From NCBI RefSeq assembly GCF_000787575.1, contig NW_012236509.1, positions 413,769 to 477,768 on the forward strand: a DNA stretch of 64,000 nucleotides, in the 5' to 3' direction. A model generated the notes under the pieces. It did no database searches, was not told the DNA's origin, and saw only the letters and a program-made list of their open reading frames with translations. Within the stretch, counting starts at the first letter, position 1. Each line of letters opens with the position of its first letter. This DNA comes from Acytostelium subglobosum LB1 (lineage: Eukaryota > Evosea > Eumycetozoa > Acytosteliales > Acytosteliaceae). The translations under genes were made by a program, and so were the position numbers. Below, one piece after another: positions 1-10,193 of the stretch.

Positions 1-156
1 GGAAGCTCAATTATAAACCGCCATCAACATATTACTTCAAAGAGACGTTCTTGCCAACAATAATGCAAGAGTTGACTGATCTCCTGAAGAGTAAGTTCTA
101 GCAGCACAGTATCTTTGTTTATAATAACACTAACTTACTCACTCAATCACACTGTG

Positions 157-231
<75 letters not shown>

Positions 232-2169
232 CAATCAATCAACACAAAGGTATCCTATCTCAAGCTCAATCAGTAGCTATTACTACTGATGGGTGGACTG
301 ACAATCAGAATGATAAGTTCACTACTATTACTGCACATTGCATCACCATGCCATTCAAATATCAGTCTATGGTCCTTGACTTCATTCCTCTTAATGAGAG
401 TGATACATCTGTCAATCTCTCCAAAGTACTGATGGAGTGCCTCAACAAGTGGGGCATTTCTGACAAGGTTGTAGGAGCTGTGACAGACAATGCACACAAT
501 GCCACCAAATCAATTGCCCTCTCTGACAACATCCCATCATACAGATGTCTGTCGCATACAATCCAACTCATGGTGGGCGATTGTATTAACATTGGTAAAC
601 CTCCATCCATGGATGAGGTCCACATTACATTCGACAGTACCCTCACCAATGCAAGCAGCGGTGGACCAACTGGCTCTTCAACTGTTTCAGTCAGTGACAA
701 CCTACAATTAGATATCGATGAGACAAGTACCTTACACACATCAACTCAAACTTCAATTACTTCAAATGCTAAAGTCAGAANGCCTGCTCAAAAAAAGGCN
801 AGGAAGAGAAAAGACCAGAACAACAGCAACAGCAGCAGCAGCAGCAGCACAATCAACACAAATACAACACTATCCAACGGTTTAACAACCTCAACAACAA
901 ACACAACAACAGTGTTGACGACAACATCAACCGAGTCTCCAAACTCGATCCGATCAATACTCAGGAAAGTCAGGAGTATTGTTTACCAGATCAAATGGTC
1001 CAAACCTTTGAGNACAGTGCTCAAAAATATCATCGCCGCCTCGTCGACCACAGGTCAGCCCAAGTTAGCGTTTAGACTCAAGTATTATTCTCCAACTAGA
1101 TGGACATCACTCTTCCAAATGATTAAACGATACAAGNAATTGTCTGGATCAATTGGAGCACTGAATAATTCATCATTGGTACTGTCAACAGATCAACTAA
1201 AGGTAAGTTATTCATACATTTATATAACTCTGATACTAATAAAAATATATATATATATATATATAGAGAGTAGATGATTATTTATATCTCCTTAGCCCAT
1301 TTGAGCAATGCACGATGTACCTTGCAGCAAGCTCTCGGATTACAATTGACAGTGTATTGCCAAGTTTGAGATTGATAGAGACTGAACTGGCTGATGCCAA
1401 GCCAATGACCGAAGAGGGCNAGGCACTAAGGTTGNCCCTTATTCAATCGCTGACCAAAAGGAGAGCCACCCTAATGGAGAAAGTCCCTACTCTTGCACTT
1501 CCACTTCTGTTCTCCCCTTACCTCAAGTCGACTGTCCAATGTACATTTGTCGAGCCTCCTGTATCTGAGACCCGCCGAGCAGGCAGACCACCAAAGACTG
1601 ATACATGTATTGCAAGTAGACCAGAAGTCTATGCCACACTGTTTGGGGACAAAGTCAACATTAATTTGACACCCTCGATATTGTCGTCAATGTTGAAGAT
1701 CATCGAGAGAAGTTCGCCTGTTGCGCCACTGGTGGCACCTAGTCAAACTCAATCGACAAGTTCTATAACCTCTGATGCACCAACAAATAACGCCTTTGGC
1801 AGCAGGCTCTTCAAAACATCATCAATCCCCGCTGCCAGCAGCCAAGGTATAGCCACGTTGCATTCACTCAAGATTGAACTGAACAAATTCCTTTCCGAGC
1901 CATATGAACTGTCAACTCAAGAAAAGGATGCACAGTATTCAGATCCGTCCATATTTTGGAGCGACACCAATAACATCAATCGATTTCCACTTCTCTACCA
2001 ACTTGCCAAACACTATTTAGTAGTGCCTGCTTCGTCAGTTCCGTCAGAAGGTGTATTCTCAAAGGCCAACTATATATTTTCCGATCGCCGACAATCAATG
2101 TCATCATACCATCTAGCGGCCTTCGTTTTATGCTATTGCAACCAACACCTGTTGTCTAATAAACAATGA
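1..2169 (+). CDS. hAT-family DNA transposase, 5' end outside window
   Basis: Transposase of a cut-and-paste hAT element. Three exons fit one frame: 1-90, 250-1202 and 1267-2169, with introns 91-249 (phase 1) and 1203-1266 (phase 0), both GTAAGT...AG. Exon 1 begins mid-protein in the segment before the catalytic core. Exon 2 has the RNase-H-like core start (ITTDGWTD), the DNAHNATK motif and RCLSHTIQLMV, then an S/N/T-rich insert and PTRWTSLFQM. Exon 3 ends in the C-terminal dimerisation domain (SVPSEGVFSKA, FSDRRQSMS). The zinc finger expected at the N-terminus lies off-window. Six single Ns (781, 800, 1013, 1137, 1420, 1435) fall in this gene and suggest a collapsed multicopy repeat. No frame break is seen in the visible part, so the copy may be recent. 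The family call is firm; activity is unknown. Confidence 0.88.
158..229 (+). repeat. (AATC)n tetranucleotide microsatellite in transposase intron
   Basis: About 18 near-perfect AATC units make up the middle of the first transposase intron. On the sense strand this tetranucleotide contains no stop codon in any frame. The same repeat recurs in many introns of the window. Confidence 0.95.
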
Positions 2170-2736
2170 TAATCATTGTTTTGTTTGTATTATAACTATG
2201 TTTGTGTCATCTAACTCATCACCAACCTCTCTCTACCAACCCCAATCAACCGGTGGGGTTGGGTTGCGTATTTTCACTTCAAACCTCAAACCGGTCGAGG
2301 TTGCAAGCATCCACTCCATTCGGCGAGGACCACTCCACAACAACTTATTTTCTGCTTCCTTTTGAGAACATGGTGCGAGTGATGAAGTTTTGAGATTACC
2401 AATTTCCCTTGTTTGATCAAGATGAAAGTTAGGAAATCAATATAAATATCAGTGATTTAAATGATCATACCAATTCCCTACTTGTATAAGCAACAACAAA
2501 CAAATAATGATATAACTTTTGTTTATGTAGATCTACCCAATGATACACATTCAATCAGTAACCTAAACTACCTGCCTACTGCTTCATAATCCCCTTTATT
2601 CTTTAACTCCAACAACAACAACTACTATCAGTAAGCTCGTACCCTCATCCCTCACTCTCAACCTTGCCCTTGCTCTCGTCAACCCTCAACCCTCAACCCT
2701 AACCCTTGCCTCACACACACCCTCACACACATCCAG
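2170..2736. other. Spacer with probable 3' end of the hAT element
   Basis: No gene seen. An AATAAA-like signal overlaps the transposase stop. Two hairpins follow: CCAACCCC (2236-2243) with GGGGTTGG (2255-2262), and AACCTC (2282-2287) with GAGGTT (2297-2302). Each has an ACCGGT palindrome in its loop region, which resembles subterminal transposase-binding motifs. The outer end and target duplication could not be fixed because the left end is off-window. Positions 2684-2708 hold a CCCTNA-type hexamer run just before the next gene. Confidence 0.5.
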
Positions 2737-5250
2737 ATGGTCAAAGTCAATGTCGATCAAATCAGCTCTGCCATGAAGGAGAGATATAACATTCGTAATA
2801 TGTCGGTCATTGCCCATGAGGATCATGGAAAGACCACACTCATGGATTCTCTGATCTCCAGTGCTGGTATTATTCCAGAGTACAGGTCTGTCTATCCAGG
2901 CTGCTGGCTCCCCCCTCGTGAGGACGAGATCGCCCGAGGTATCACGATCAAAGCATCGAGCGCTCTGCAATTCCAGGTGGCCGCCGGGGTGGATCTGCCA
3001 GCCAACTCATCAAGCTCGCAGTTTTTGATCAACTTGATCGATTTGCCAGGCCACGTCGACCTCTCCAGCGAGGTGACTGCCGCCCTCCGTGTCACCGACG
3101 GCGCCTTGGTCGTCGTCGACACGGTCGAGGGCGTCTGCGTCCAGACCGAGTCCGTGCTTCGCCAGGCCATCCTTGAGAGTGTCGTGCCCATCCTGTTTGT
3201 CAACAAGATGGACCGTCTGTTTTTGGAGCTCAAGATGGAGCCGGAGGACGCGTACATCAAGCTGCGCAGCACCATCGAGAGCGTCAACGCGCTTGTCCAG
3301 GTCGCTGAGGGCTCGCCGTCGTGTGTCCACCTCCAGCCCCAAACGGGTAATGTCGGATTCGGCAGTGGTTACCAGGGTTGGGGATTCACAATCGAAGCAT
3401 GGGCACGCATCTACGAGGCCGCCCTCGGAGTTTCGCACGCCAAGATGATTAACAACTTGTGGGGCGATCGCTTTTACGACTCTGTCACCAAGAAGTGGAG
3501 CGACAATCCTGTATCTGAAGATGGCCGAACCCTCGAGCGTGGCTTCTGCAAGTTCATCTACACACCTCTGCGCGACCTGATCGTTGCTGTCAACGATGGC
3601 GACCGTGCCAAGGTGGACGCCAAGCTCATGGTGCTCAACATCACTCTCTCACCCAACGAGATGGAGCTCACTGGTCGCGACCTGATCCGAGCCATCATGA
3701 AGAAGTTCCTCCCCGCTGATGAGTGCATCCTCACGATGATGGTTCAACACATTCCATCCCCTGTTGTCGCTCAACGCTACAGAGCTGAACAGTTCTACAC
3801 TGGCCCCCAGGACGACGAATGTGGTGTCGCGATGGCCGAGTGTAACCCAGACGGACCGGTCATGGTCTACATCAGCAAGATGATACCCAACTCCAGTGGT
3901 CACTTCATTGCCTTTGGTCGTGTGTTCTCTGGCACAGTCACTCCAGGCATGACCATCCGCATCCTGCAACCCGAGTACGACCCAGTCACCAAGCCCACTC
4001 TGGTCTCCAGCAAGCGTATCACCAATGTCGTGCTTATGATGGGTCGTCGTCAGGACACCGTCGAAGCCTGCCCTGCTGGCAACATCATTGGATTCACTGG
4101 CATTGACTCTTACCTCGTCAAGACTGGTACTCTCACCACATCAGCTGTGGCTCACTCCATTGCTCCAATGAAGTTCTCTGTGTCACCTGTTGTCCGTGCT
4201 GCTGTCTTCCCCAAGGACGCATCTCAGCTGCCCAAGCTGATCGAAGGCATCAAGCGTCTGATCAAGACCGATCCAGCCATCCAGCACTTCAGGTCCGACT
4301 CAGAGAATGTCATCGCGGCAGTTGGCGAGCTCCAGCTCGAGATCTGTCTCAAGGACCTCCAAGAGATCGCTGGATGCGAGATCATCTCCTCGCAGCCTGT
4401 AGTCAGCTACCGCGAGACTGTCACAATCGAGTCCCAGGTCTGTCTCTCAACGAGTGCCAACAAGCACAACAGACTCTATATCAAGTGTGCCCCACTCAAC
4501 CCAACTCTGGCCAACGACATTGACTCCAAGACAATCGATCCAATGTCCAACGACATCCTCAACCGTGTCCAACAGTTTGCTCAATACGACTGGGCTCCCG
4601 CCGAAACCCGCTCAATCTGGGCGTTCGGTCCAGATGGCAACGGTGCCAACGTCTTTGTCAACCAAACCACTGGCGCGCAGTACCTCAACGAAGCTCGCGA
4701 TCTGCTCGTCGACGGATTTGATGCAGCCACATCCACCGGTGTGCTCTGTGGTGAAGAACTCAGAGGCGTCCACTTCAGTCTGATGGATGTCACACTCATT
4801 GCCGATGGTGCCCATCGTCGTTGCGGCCAACTGACACCCGCCGCTCATCGTGCCTTCTGCTCCGCCCAGCTCTGTGGTGTTCCTCGTCTCGTCGAGCCCA
4901 TGTACCTGGCTGAAGTCGTCGTGCCCAACAGGATGATGAGCGTTGTCAACCGTTGCATTGCCTCCCGTCGCGGTATCCTTGTCTCTTCCAAGGAGAAGTC
5001 TGGCATGAATGGCATCTATGTCATCCGTGCCCATCTGCCCGTCGCCCAATCATTCGGCTTCCTCAACCTGCTCAAGACCGAGACCAGTGGCCAAGCCTTC
5101 CTTCAGATGACCTTTGATCACTGGGCACTGCTCGACCAAGATCCACTCGATCCCAAGACCGATGCCTACAGAATCGTCAGGGAGATCAGAGCCAGAAAAG
5201 GACTTCCAGTTGATGTACCGCCCCTCACTGAGTACCTCGACCGTCTCTAA
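2737..5250 (+). CDS. eEF2-like translation elongation factor paralogue (837 aa)
   Basis: GTPase of the eEF2 family, full length for the family (about 840 aa) and intronless. It starts MVKVNVDQI, matching the usual MVNFTVDQI start. G1 is AHEDHGKTT (residues 26-34; the usual motif is AHVDHGKST), G3 is DLPGHVD (102-108; usual DSPGHVD) and G4 is NKMD (156-159). Domains II-V follow, with SPVVR, HNRLY, FGPDGNG and QAFLQ landmarks. The domain IV tip, where eEF2 carries diphthamide, reads HRRCGQ at 693-698 instead of HRGGGQ: the histidine is kept and two glycines are replaced. The effector region also differs (YPGCWLPPREDEIARG). GC-rich synonymous choice suggests strong expression or selection. An AATAAA lies at 5254-5259. 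It is probably a specialised paralogue rather than the main eEF2, but the rest of the genome is not visible. Confidence 0.93.
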   Translation: MVKVNVDQISSAMKERYNIRNMSVIAHEDHGKTTLMDSLISSAGIIPEYRSVYPGCWLPPREDEIARGITIKASSALQFQVAAGVDLPANSSSSQFLINLIDLPGHVDLSSEVTAALRVTDGALVVVDTVEGVCVQTESVLRQAILESVVPILFVNKMDRLFLELKMEPEDAYIKLRSTIESVNALVQVAEGSPSCVHLQPQTGNVGFGSGYQGWGFTIEAWARIYEAALGVSHAKMINNLWGDRFYDSVTKKWSDNPVSEDGRTLERGFCKFIYTPLRDLIVAVNDGDRAKVDAKLMVLNITLSPNEMELTGRDLIRAIMKKFLPADECILTMMVQHIPSPVVAQRYRAEQFYTGPQDDECGVAMAECNPDGPVMVYISKMIPNSSGHFIAFGRVFSGTVTPGMTIRILQPEYDPVTKPTLVSSKRITNVVLMMGRRQDTVEACPAGNIIGFTGIDSYLVKTGTLTTSAVAHSIAPMKFSVSPVVRAAVFPKDASQLPKLIEGIKRLIKTDPAIQHFRSDSENVIAAVGELQLEICLKDLQEIAGCEIISSQPVVSYRETVTIESQVCLSTSANKHNRLYIKCAPLNPTLANDIDSKTIDPMSNDILNRVQQFAQYDWAPAETRSIWAFGPDGNGANVFVNQTTGAQYLNEARDLLVDGFDAATSTGVLCGEELRGVHFSLMDVTLIADGAHRRCGQLTPAAHRAFCSAQLCGVPRLVEPMYLAEVVVPNRMMSVVNRCIASRRGILVSSKEKSGMNGIYVIRAHLPVAQSFGFLNLLKTETSGQAFLQMTFDHWALLDQDPLDPKTDAYRIVREIRARKGLPVDVPPLTEYLDRL

Positions 5251-5279
5251 CTCAATAAATCACTCATTCATATTGCTTT

Positions 5280-5336
5280 CCAGGTCTCCTCGCCCACTCC
5301 CAACTCTTGGGAGCGTGGCTTGGACGCGAGACCTGG
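5280..5336. repeat. Nested inverted repeat (57 nt) behind the eEF2 paralogue
   Basis: Outer arms CCAGGTCTC (5280-5288) and GAGACCTGG (5328-5336) are perfect complements. Inside, CTCCCAA (5297-5303) and TTGGGAG (5307-5313) form a second perfect 7-bp stem with a 3-nt loop. It lies 30 bp after the stop codon. It could be a 3'-UTR structure, a small RNA or a short inverted-repeat element. It does not fold as a tRNA. Confidence 0.6.
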
Positions 5337-5371
5337 GCGACCAACCAAACAAACATCAGCTGTTCAATCAA

Positions 5372-5400
5372 AGTAAGGGCGAGGGTAAGGGTAAGGGTAT
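5372..5400 (+). repeat. AGGGYA hexamer tract (telomere-like)
   Basis: Degenerate run of AGGGCG/AGGGTA units between convergent genes. Similar tracts lie at 2684-2708, 12055-12103, 27243-27304 and 30810-30866. Confidence 0.7.
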
Positions 5401-5451
5401 GTACACTTGGGGATGTTATTGGATTGTGAGGGTTCGGCAGGTGGCCTGCCA

Positions 5452-7023
5452 TTAGTTGTTGGTGGATGATGTGGTCGATATATAATACACGCCCTTCTTG
5501 ATATAGTCAGGGTTGTAGAATGATATCGACTTGTTCTTTAGCATGTGCCCCACCAGGTTGTCGGACAGTATCAGCGCGTACGTGTTGTCAATGACGCGAA
5601 CGTTGCAATAGGCGCCAAAGCCCATCTTGAGATAGTAGTCGTGGACACCTGGGTGGAAGGGCAGGTTGAATGTGTGGATGTCGCGGATCAGCAGACTGGA
5701 TGACACCATATTGATTGTGATCTTGCGTAGTGTTGCTGGCACGGAGCCAATGATGCTCTGGTAGTTGGACGACAGTGACAGCTTGCGCAGCGCGGGCGGC
5801 AGGGAGCCGGTGCTCAGCGGCTGCTTGAAACTGTAGCCAAACTTCAGCTTGGTGATTGAGGGTGGGCAGTGTGATCGTCGGTTGATTGAAGTTGTCGCCT
5901 AGCTTGAGTATCACCCAGCGACTCGGGGGAGCGAGTGCGCTGCGATCGGGTTGGGCTGCTTGAAGTTGTTGCCCAGTGTCAGCTTAGTTATTGAATGCGG
6001 CAGCACACCCTTGGTGAGGATGTTGGTGTCCAGCTCTGAGAAATGGTATAGCTCCTTGAGTGAGGACGGAAGTGCGCCAGGCACCAGCACGTGGCGGAAC
6101 TTGTAGCCGACCGACAACGAAGTTAATGATGACGGCAGCGTTCCAATATCCATCTGCTGATTGAAATCGTGTGAGAGCTGTATAGTCTGGAGGGATCGCG
6201 GCAGCGTGCCCGGCGGGATCGGCCGGTTGAAGATACCTTTGAATCGAAGCACCTCCAGCTGAGAGGGCAGCGCCTCTGCATCGATGTCCTGATTGAAGAG
6301 GTAACCCAGCGATAGGATGGTGAGTGACCCGGGCAGTGAGCCATGAATAATACGCTGATTGAACTTGTATCCCAGCGATAGGCTGGTGAGCGACTCGGGC
6401 AGCGAGCCTGGCGCGATTGGAGTATCATAACTCACGCCAAATGTCAGAGAGATGAGTGATTGAGGTAGCATGCCATAGACCAGCGGTTTGTTGAATGAGG
6501 CGCCAAATGTGAGTTCGACAAGTGAGCCCGGCAGCGAGCCGGGCGCGATCGCCTGATCAAACAGCCATCCAAAGGTGAGTGATGTAAGCAGCCCTGGCAG
6601 CGAGCCAGGCGCGATCGGGTGATTGAACAGCTTTCCAAATGTGATTGCCATGAGCGACTCAGGAAGCGAGCCGGGCGCAATTGGTTTGTTAAAGTTGTTT
6701 CCAAAGGTGAGCGAAGTGACCGACTGGGGCATGTCGCCCGGCTTGATCTCGTCGTTGAAGGAGTTGTCAAACGCCATCTCGATGCCCGTGCGAAAGTGTG
6801 CCGCGTCGACGTCCGGACGCTGCATCACCAGGTCGAGGAACAGCGGGAAGATGCTCTCGCCCTTCTTTGTCAGCACGACATTCGATCGCAAGTTCAATGT
6901 ATGTTTATAATGATTGATCAAGGCGTGCAGAGTCTTGCTGGCGAAAGACAAACATACAATGTCAATCGGTTCCAACAACAAGTCCAATATACCCTTGAAC
7001 ACTATAACAGGTAATGACTCCAT
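5452..7023 (-). CDS. FNIP-repeat protein, reading frame broken twice
   Basis: Dictyostelid FNIP-repeat gene. It starts MESLPVIVFKGILDLL, an F-box-like segment, followed by about 15 repeats of about 22 residues with the core FNxPIxPGSLPxSLxxLxFG, then a non-repeat tail ending at 5452. The first frame covers about 370 codons. The match to the repeat then continues in another frame from about 5914-5916 (a CCC run on the + strand) and shifts again near 5859-5866, where the tail ORF takes over. Both shifts are single-base and next to short homopolymers. They may be assembly errors or real decay; the second FNIP gene here has one too. FNIP proteins usually serve as leucine-rich-like binding surfaces, often with F-boxes; the partner is unknown. 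Confidence 0.85.
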
Positions 7024-7425
7024 AATATAAGTATAAAAATGTATGTATGTATGTTTTATCTCTGCTGTTATTTAACACATCAAATTTGATCAATGATTGA
7101 TTTGATGTGGTGGCAGTGTGTGACAGTTAGGACCCAAAGCCCGATCCGAGGCCCCCACTAAGGGGTCGAGGTCAAGGCCGGGCCTTTCACCCATTTTGAC
7201 AATCTACAATCATGACGCTCGGGGTCTAACTAATTATTTGTATAATATCTAGATTTAGTTAAGTAATCGGTAAGTCTAAGTGTACAATCAATCAATCAAT
7301 AACATGATATGATGTTTGAAATCCTTCAGGCCAAGAATGAGAGGATCAGATCGACCATTTATTTGATGTCTGGTCCTGTCCGCGACATTCTACTTAAACC
7401 TACTACAAGTTCATAAATGAATTAA
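7024..7425. other. Intergenic spacer
   Basis: No gene seen. A GC-rich patch at about 7136-7188 can fold (CCCC-ACTAA-GGGG core). The rest is AT-rich with ATCA repeats. It separates two genes read leftwards, so it holds the FNIP promoter and the 3' end of the prolyl hydroxylase transcript. Confidence 0.6.
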
Positions 7426-8326
7426 TCATGGAGAATTTGTAGAGTTGGGAGCAGTGGCACTGGAGTCTATTGGAGTATGTGGCTGCTGGAGTGGCTGCTG
7501 TGGCTGACCAATATTCTTATTGTTGACCAGCTTGATGGCGATCCATTTGGTTCCCTTGATCACTGGATCTCCTTGATGTAGTGACATTGGGTCTACCTCT
7601 CCATTTGGCTTACAATTGTAAAAGAGAACGGCATCGCCCTTGATTGGCCTGACCTTTACCTTGGCCTCGGGGAATGATGTCTCGCCACCCTCCTCCACCT
7701 CTGTCAGATACATCAAAATGGTACACATCCTCTGGCCATACAGTCCAATCTTCATCGCACCATTCGCCGTCATTGGATTGAAGTAATCAAAGTGTGCCGA
7801 TGTCTCTTCACCTGGATTATATCTAATGAATTATTGATTGATGGGTCAGATATGAATGTAATCCCTTGATGTTGTCCATGTTTGATTGAGTGATCAATCA
7901 TACCTAATAACCTGCATCACTTCACAACTCATGTTCATATTTACAAAGGTCTTCATTCTATTTAATATATTCTGAGTTGTTGGATGATCCTCTTCTCCTT
8001 CCTTTAGGAACACTCCCCATCCACTTCGATGAACACCTGTGTAATGAATCATAGAGAGGTTAGTTAGTCGCATGTACATGCTACATTGATTGGACGTCAA
8101 TATCCTCCATGGATGATACTTTACCTGATGATATCTCATTGCATGGTCTTAGCTTTTGCTTTGATATATCTATGAGGTAATCACATTCCTTGTCGCTTAG
8201 GAAGTTGGCTATTCTATAAATCCTTGGATGCTCACACACCTTTATCAGTCTTGGCGCTCCATCATCCACCACCTTATCCTTATTCTCCACCTCCGCATCC
8301 TCATTATTGCTCAACATCATCATCAT
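7426..8326 (-). CDS. Prolyl 4-hydroxylase-like 2-oxoglutarate/Fe(II) dioxygenase
   Basis: Three exons: 8125-8326, 7904-8036 and 7426-7822, with frame-consistent GT-AG introns. The predicted protein is about 243 aa. It has the P4H alpha-type catalytic fold: an N-terminal segment YRIANFLSDKECDYLI, then GVHRSGWGVF, the HFD iron pair in SAHFDYF, a jelly-roll core GGETSFPEAKVKVRP, and a distal DPMSLHQGDPV histidine followed by GTKWIAIK, whose Lys would bind 2-oxoglutarate. All expected metal and cosubstrate residues are present. There is no signal peptide (it starts MMMMLSNNEDAE), so it is probably cytosolic or nuclear. Its substrate cannot be read from sequence; the dictyostelid Skp1 hydroxylase PhyA is one precedent for cytosolic action. 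The tail is Q/P/S-rich. Confidence 0.88.
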
Positions 8327-9378
8327 TTTTGGTAAATTTTGGTTGGTTGGTCTCTGTTGGTTTAATATTTAAAAATATGATTGATCTGACTAACTATCAA
8401 ACTAAATGTATATATATGTATATGTATATATATGTATTATATGTATGTATATTGTATCTCTGTCTATTCTCCTCTGGCTGATGCAACAACAACAAACATG
8501 CAACTTCTTGCTATGTTGTTCCCTTTGCTTCTGCTTCTGTTGCCAGTTTCCTGCTATTAATGTGATGTGTGTTTGTTGTTATGTTGGAGTGTGTGTGTGA
8601 ATGAAATTGAATGAATATGGTAGTGGTGAGTGATCCAGAGTGTATGAATGTGGTTGTGGCTCAAACAAACAAACACCATCTATCTCTTCATCTCCACACT
8701 CACTCGATGCTTGTTATCAGCTCACTCACTCACTCACACACTTACCCCCTCTCTTCACCAACCCCGCAACATCCTTTCAAGCATCCATCCAACTACCTCC
8801 CGCATCTATATTACCCTTTGCCTACTTACTTACTTCCAATCACACATTCATTTCATTTCATTCATTCATTCAGTCATTCATTCAGCATCATCATCATCTT
8901 CGTCGTTGTTGTCTGTTGTTGGACTTTAATTTCGTCGAGCTTAATTAACCATTCCTCTTTGAGTCATTATGAATTAAACAAATAGATGTTGAGCGATCAC
9001 ATGGTGTTGTTGTGACGATCAGGTGATGTATTTGAATGATCCAAGGGATGTGAGGTGGTGATACAATTACATGTCATCGTTTGGAATGTGTAATTACAAT
9101 GACCATCTTATGACAACTTTGATCGATCAGAGTTACTACAATATCTATTGATTGCCCATATGTGGAACATGATCAATCAATCAAGCAGTTGTGGATGAGT
9201 GCCTGGTTGTCCTATTTTGAACTTCGTCGATATGATTTTTTTTCATTTTGAGGTGATCAAAGACGACATTGTGTGAGGAGTGAGCAGGTTGTCAGCCCCA
9301 GTGAGAGTGATCACCAACAACTCATTTCACTCTTGTAAATACAAACATAACATATACATATAATACATTTTAGACACA
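8327..9378. other. Divergent intergenic region, low complexity
   Basis: About 1 kb between divergent genes. It holds TATG/ATAT runs (8405-8455) and TCAC/CATT-rich stretches (8690-8885). Open frames here have only simple-sequence composition (H, S, T, P) and are not credible genes. It probably contains both promoters. Confidence 0.6.
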
Positions 9379-9688
9379 ATGAGACAGGTTCCAATCGGTC
9401 AATTCATCAACTACCAAACCAAGCACTTCTGGCCATTCATGGTCGGAGCTGTCTTCTGGGCTGGTCTCATCACCAAGGTTCACATGGGTATCACTGGTAC
9501 GTATTATTATTATTACGCGCTACGTAATATATGATTGATGCTCAACTAACACATAATATATATATATATATATATAATGTACAACAACAGACAATGATAG
9601 AAAGAACTCTGTCTACTGGCAGAAGATTCAGAGAATCCAGCACCCAGAGCTGTTCAAGGATGGACACTCCCACTCTGCTCATCACTAA
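9379..9688 (+). CDS. Small mitochondrial membrane protein, ATP synthase subunit j-like
   Basis: Two-exon gene too short to stand out as an ORF: 9379-9496 and 9591-9688, phase-1 intron GTACGT...AG, 71 aa. It starts MRQVPIGQFINYQTKHFWPF, then a hydrophobic segment (about 20-35, FMVGAVFWAGLI) and a charged tail DNDRKNSVYWQ ending HSHSAHH. A short N-terminal segment leading to WPF-x-VGA and a single membrane span matches the pattern of subunit j (Atp18) of F1Fo-ATP synthase, which sits in the inner membrane at the dimer interface. The match is by pattern only, so it could be another small respiratory-chain subunit. The gene itself is well supported by splice signals and frame. Confidence 0.55.
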
Positions 9689-10193
9689 ACAACGATCATC
9701 GACAACAACCATCTTGTATCCTTTTTTATTATATTGTAGAGCACGCGAAACAAGCAGTCGAAGCAGTCGAAGCAGCACAGCAACAACAGCAAATGTAGCA
9801 AGATGCTAGTATATATACATAACAGCAGGCTGTGATCAGCAATAAATCAATCATATCAACATATATATATACGAATGATGACGATGATAATGACGATTAT
9901 GACGATGATGATGACGATGGAACACAGAATGCGACGATAATGATAATGATACATTACAGGGCAGGTCGAACAGTTTATTCAACGAATGTTTGATTGAGGA
10001 TGTTCAACAGTAGCATAGCGGACACATCCTCCTGTGGAGTGTCCTTCTAACCAATGCTGCTGATCCGGCCTCTCAAGATGCTCGAGCATCTTGTTTGAAA
10101 GAAGCATTTGCTACCAAGATATATCCTCGATATGTTGAAGTAGTTTTGGTTACAGGATAGATACTAGTAGCCTGAATGTACATGTCACCTTGA
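9689..10193. other. Spacer between convergent genes with perfect palindromes
   Basis: No gene seen. AATAAA lies at 9841-9846. An 18-bp perfect palindrome centred on CTCGAG lies at 10075-10092, and GGACAC/GTGTCC arms lie at 10015-10020 and 10038-10043. These may be 3'-end or small structured elements. Confidence 0.5.

Noticed and set aside
5280-5336. tRNA gene
   Set aside because: The anticodon-like inner stem has a 3-nt loop, and no T-arm consensus is present.
8611-8985. 124-codon frame rich in H, S, T and P
   Set aside because: Lies on CATT/TCAC simple sequence in an intergenic region; all three frames are open.
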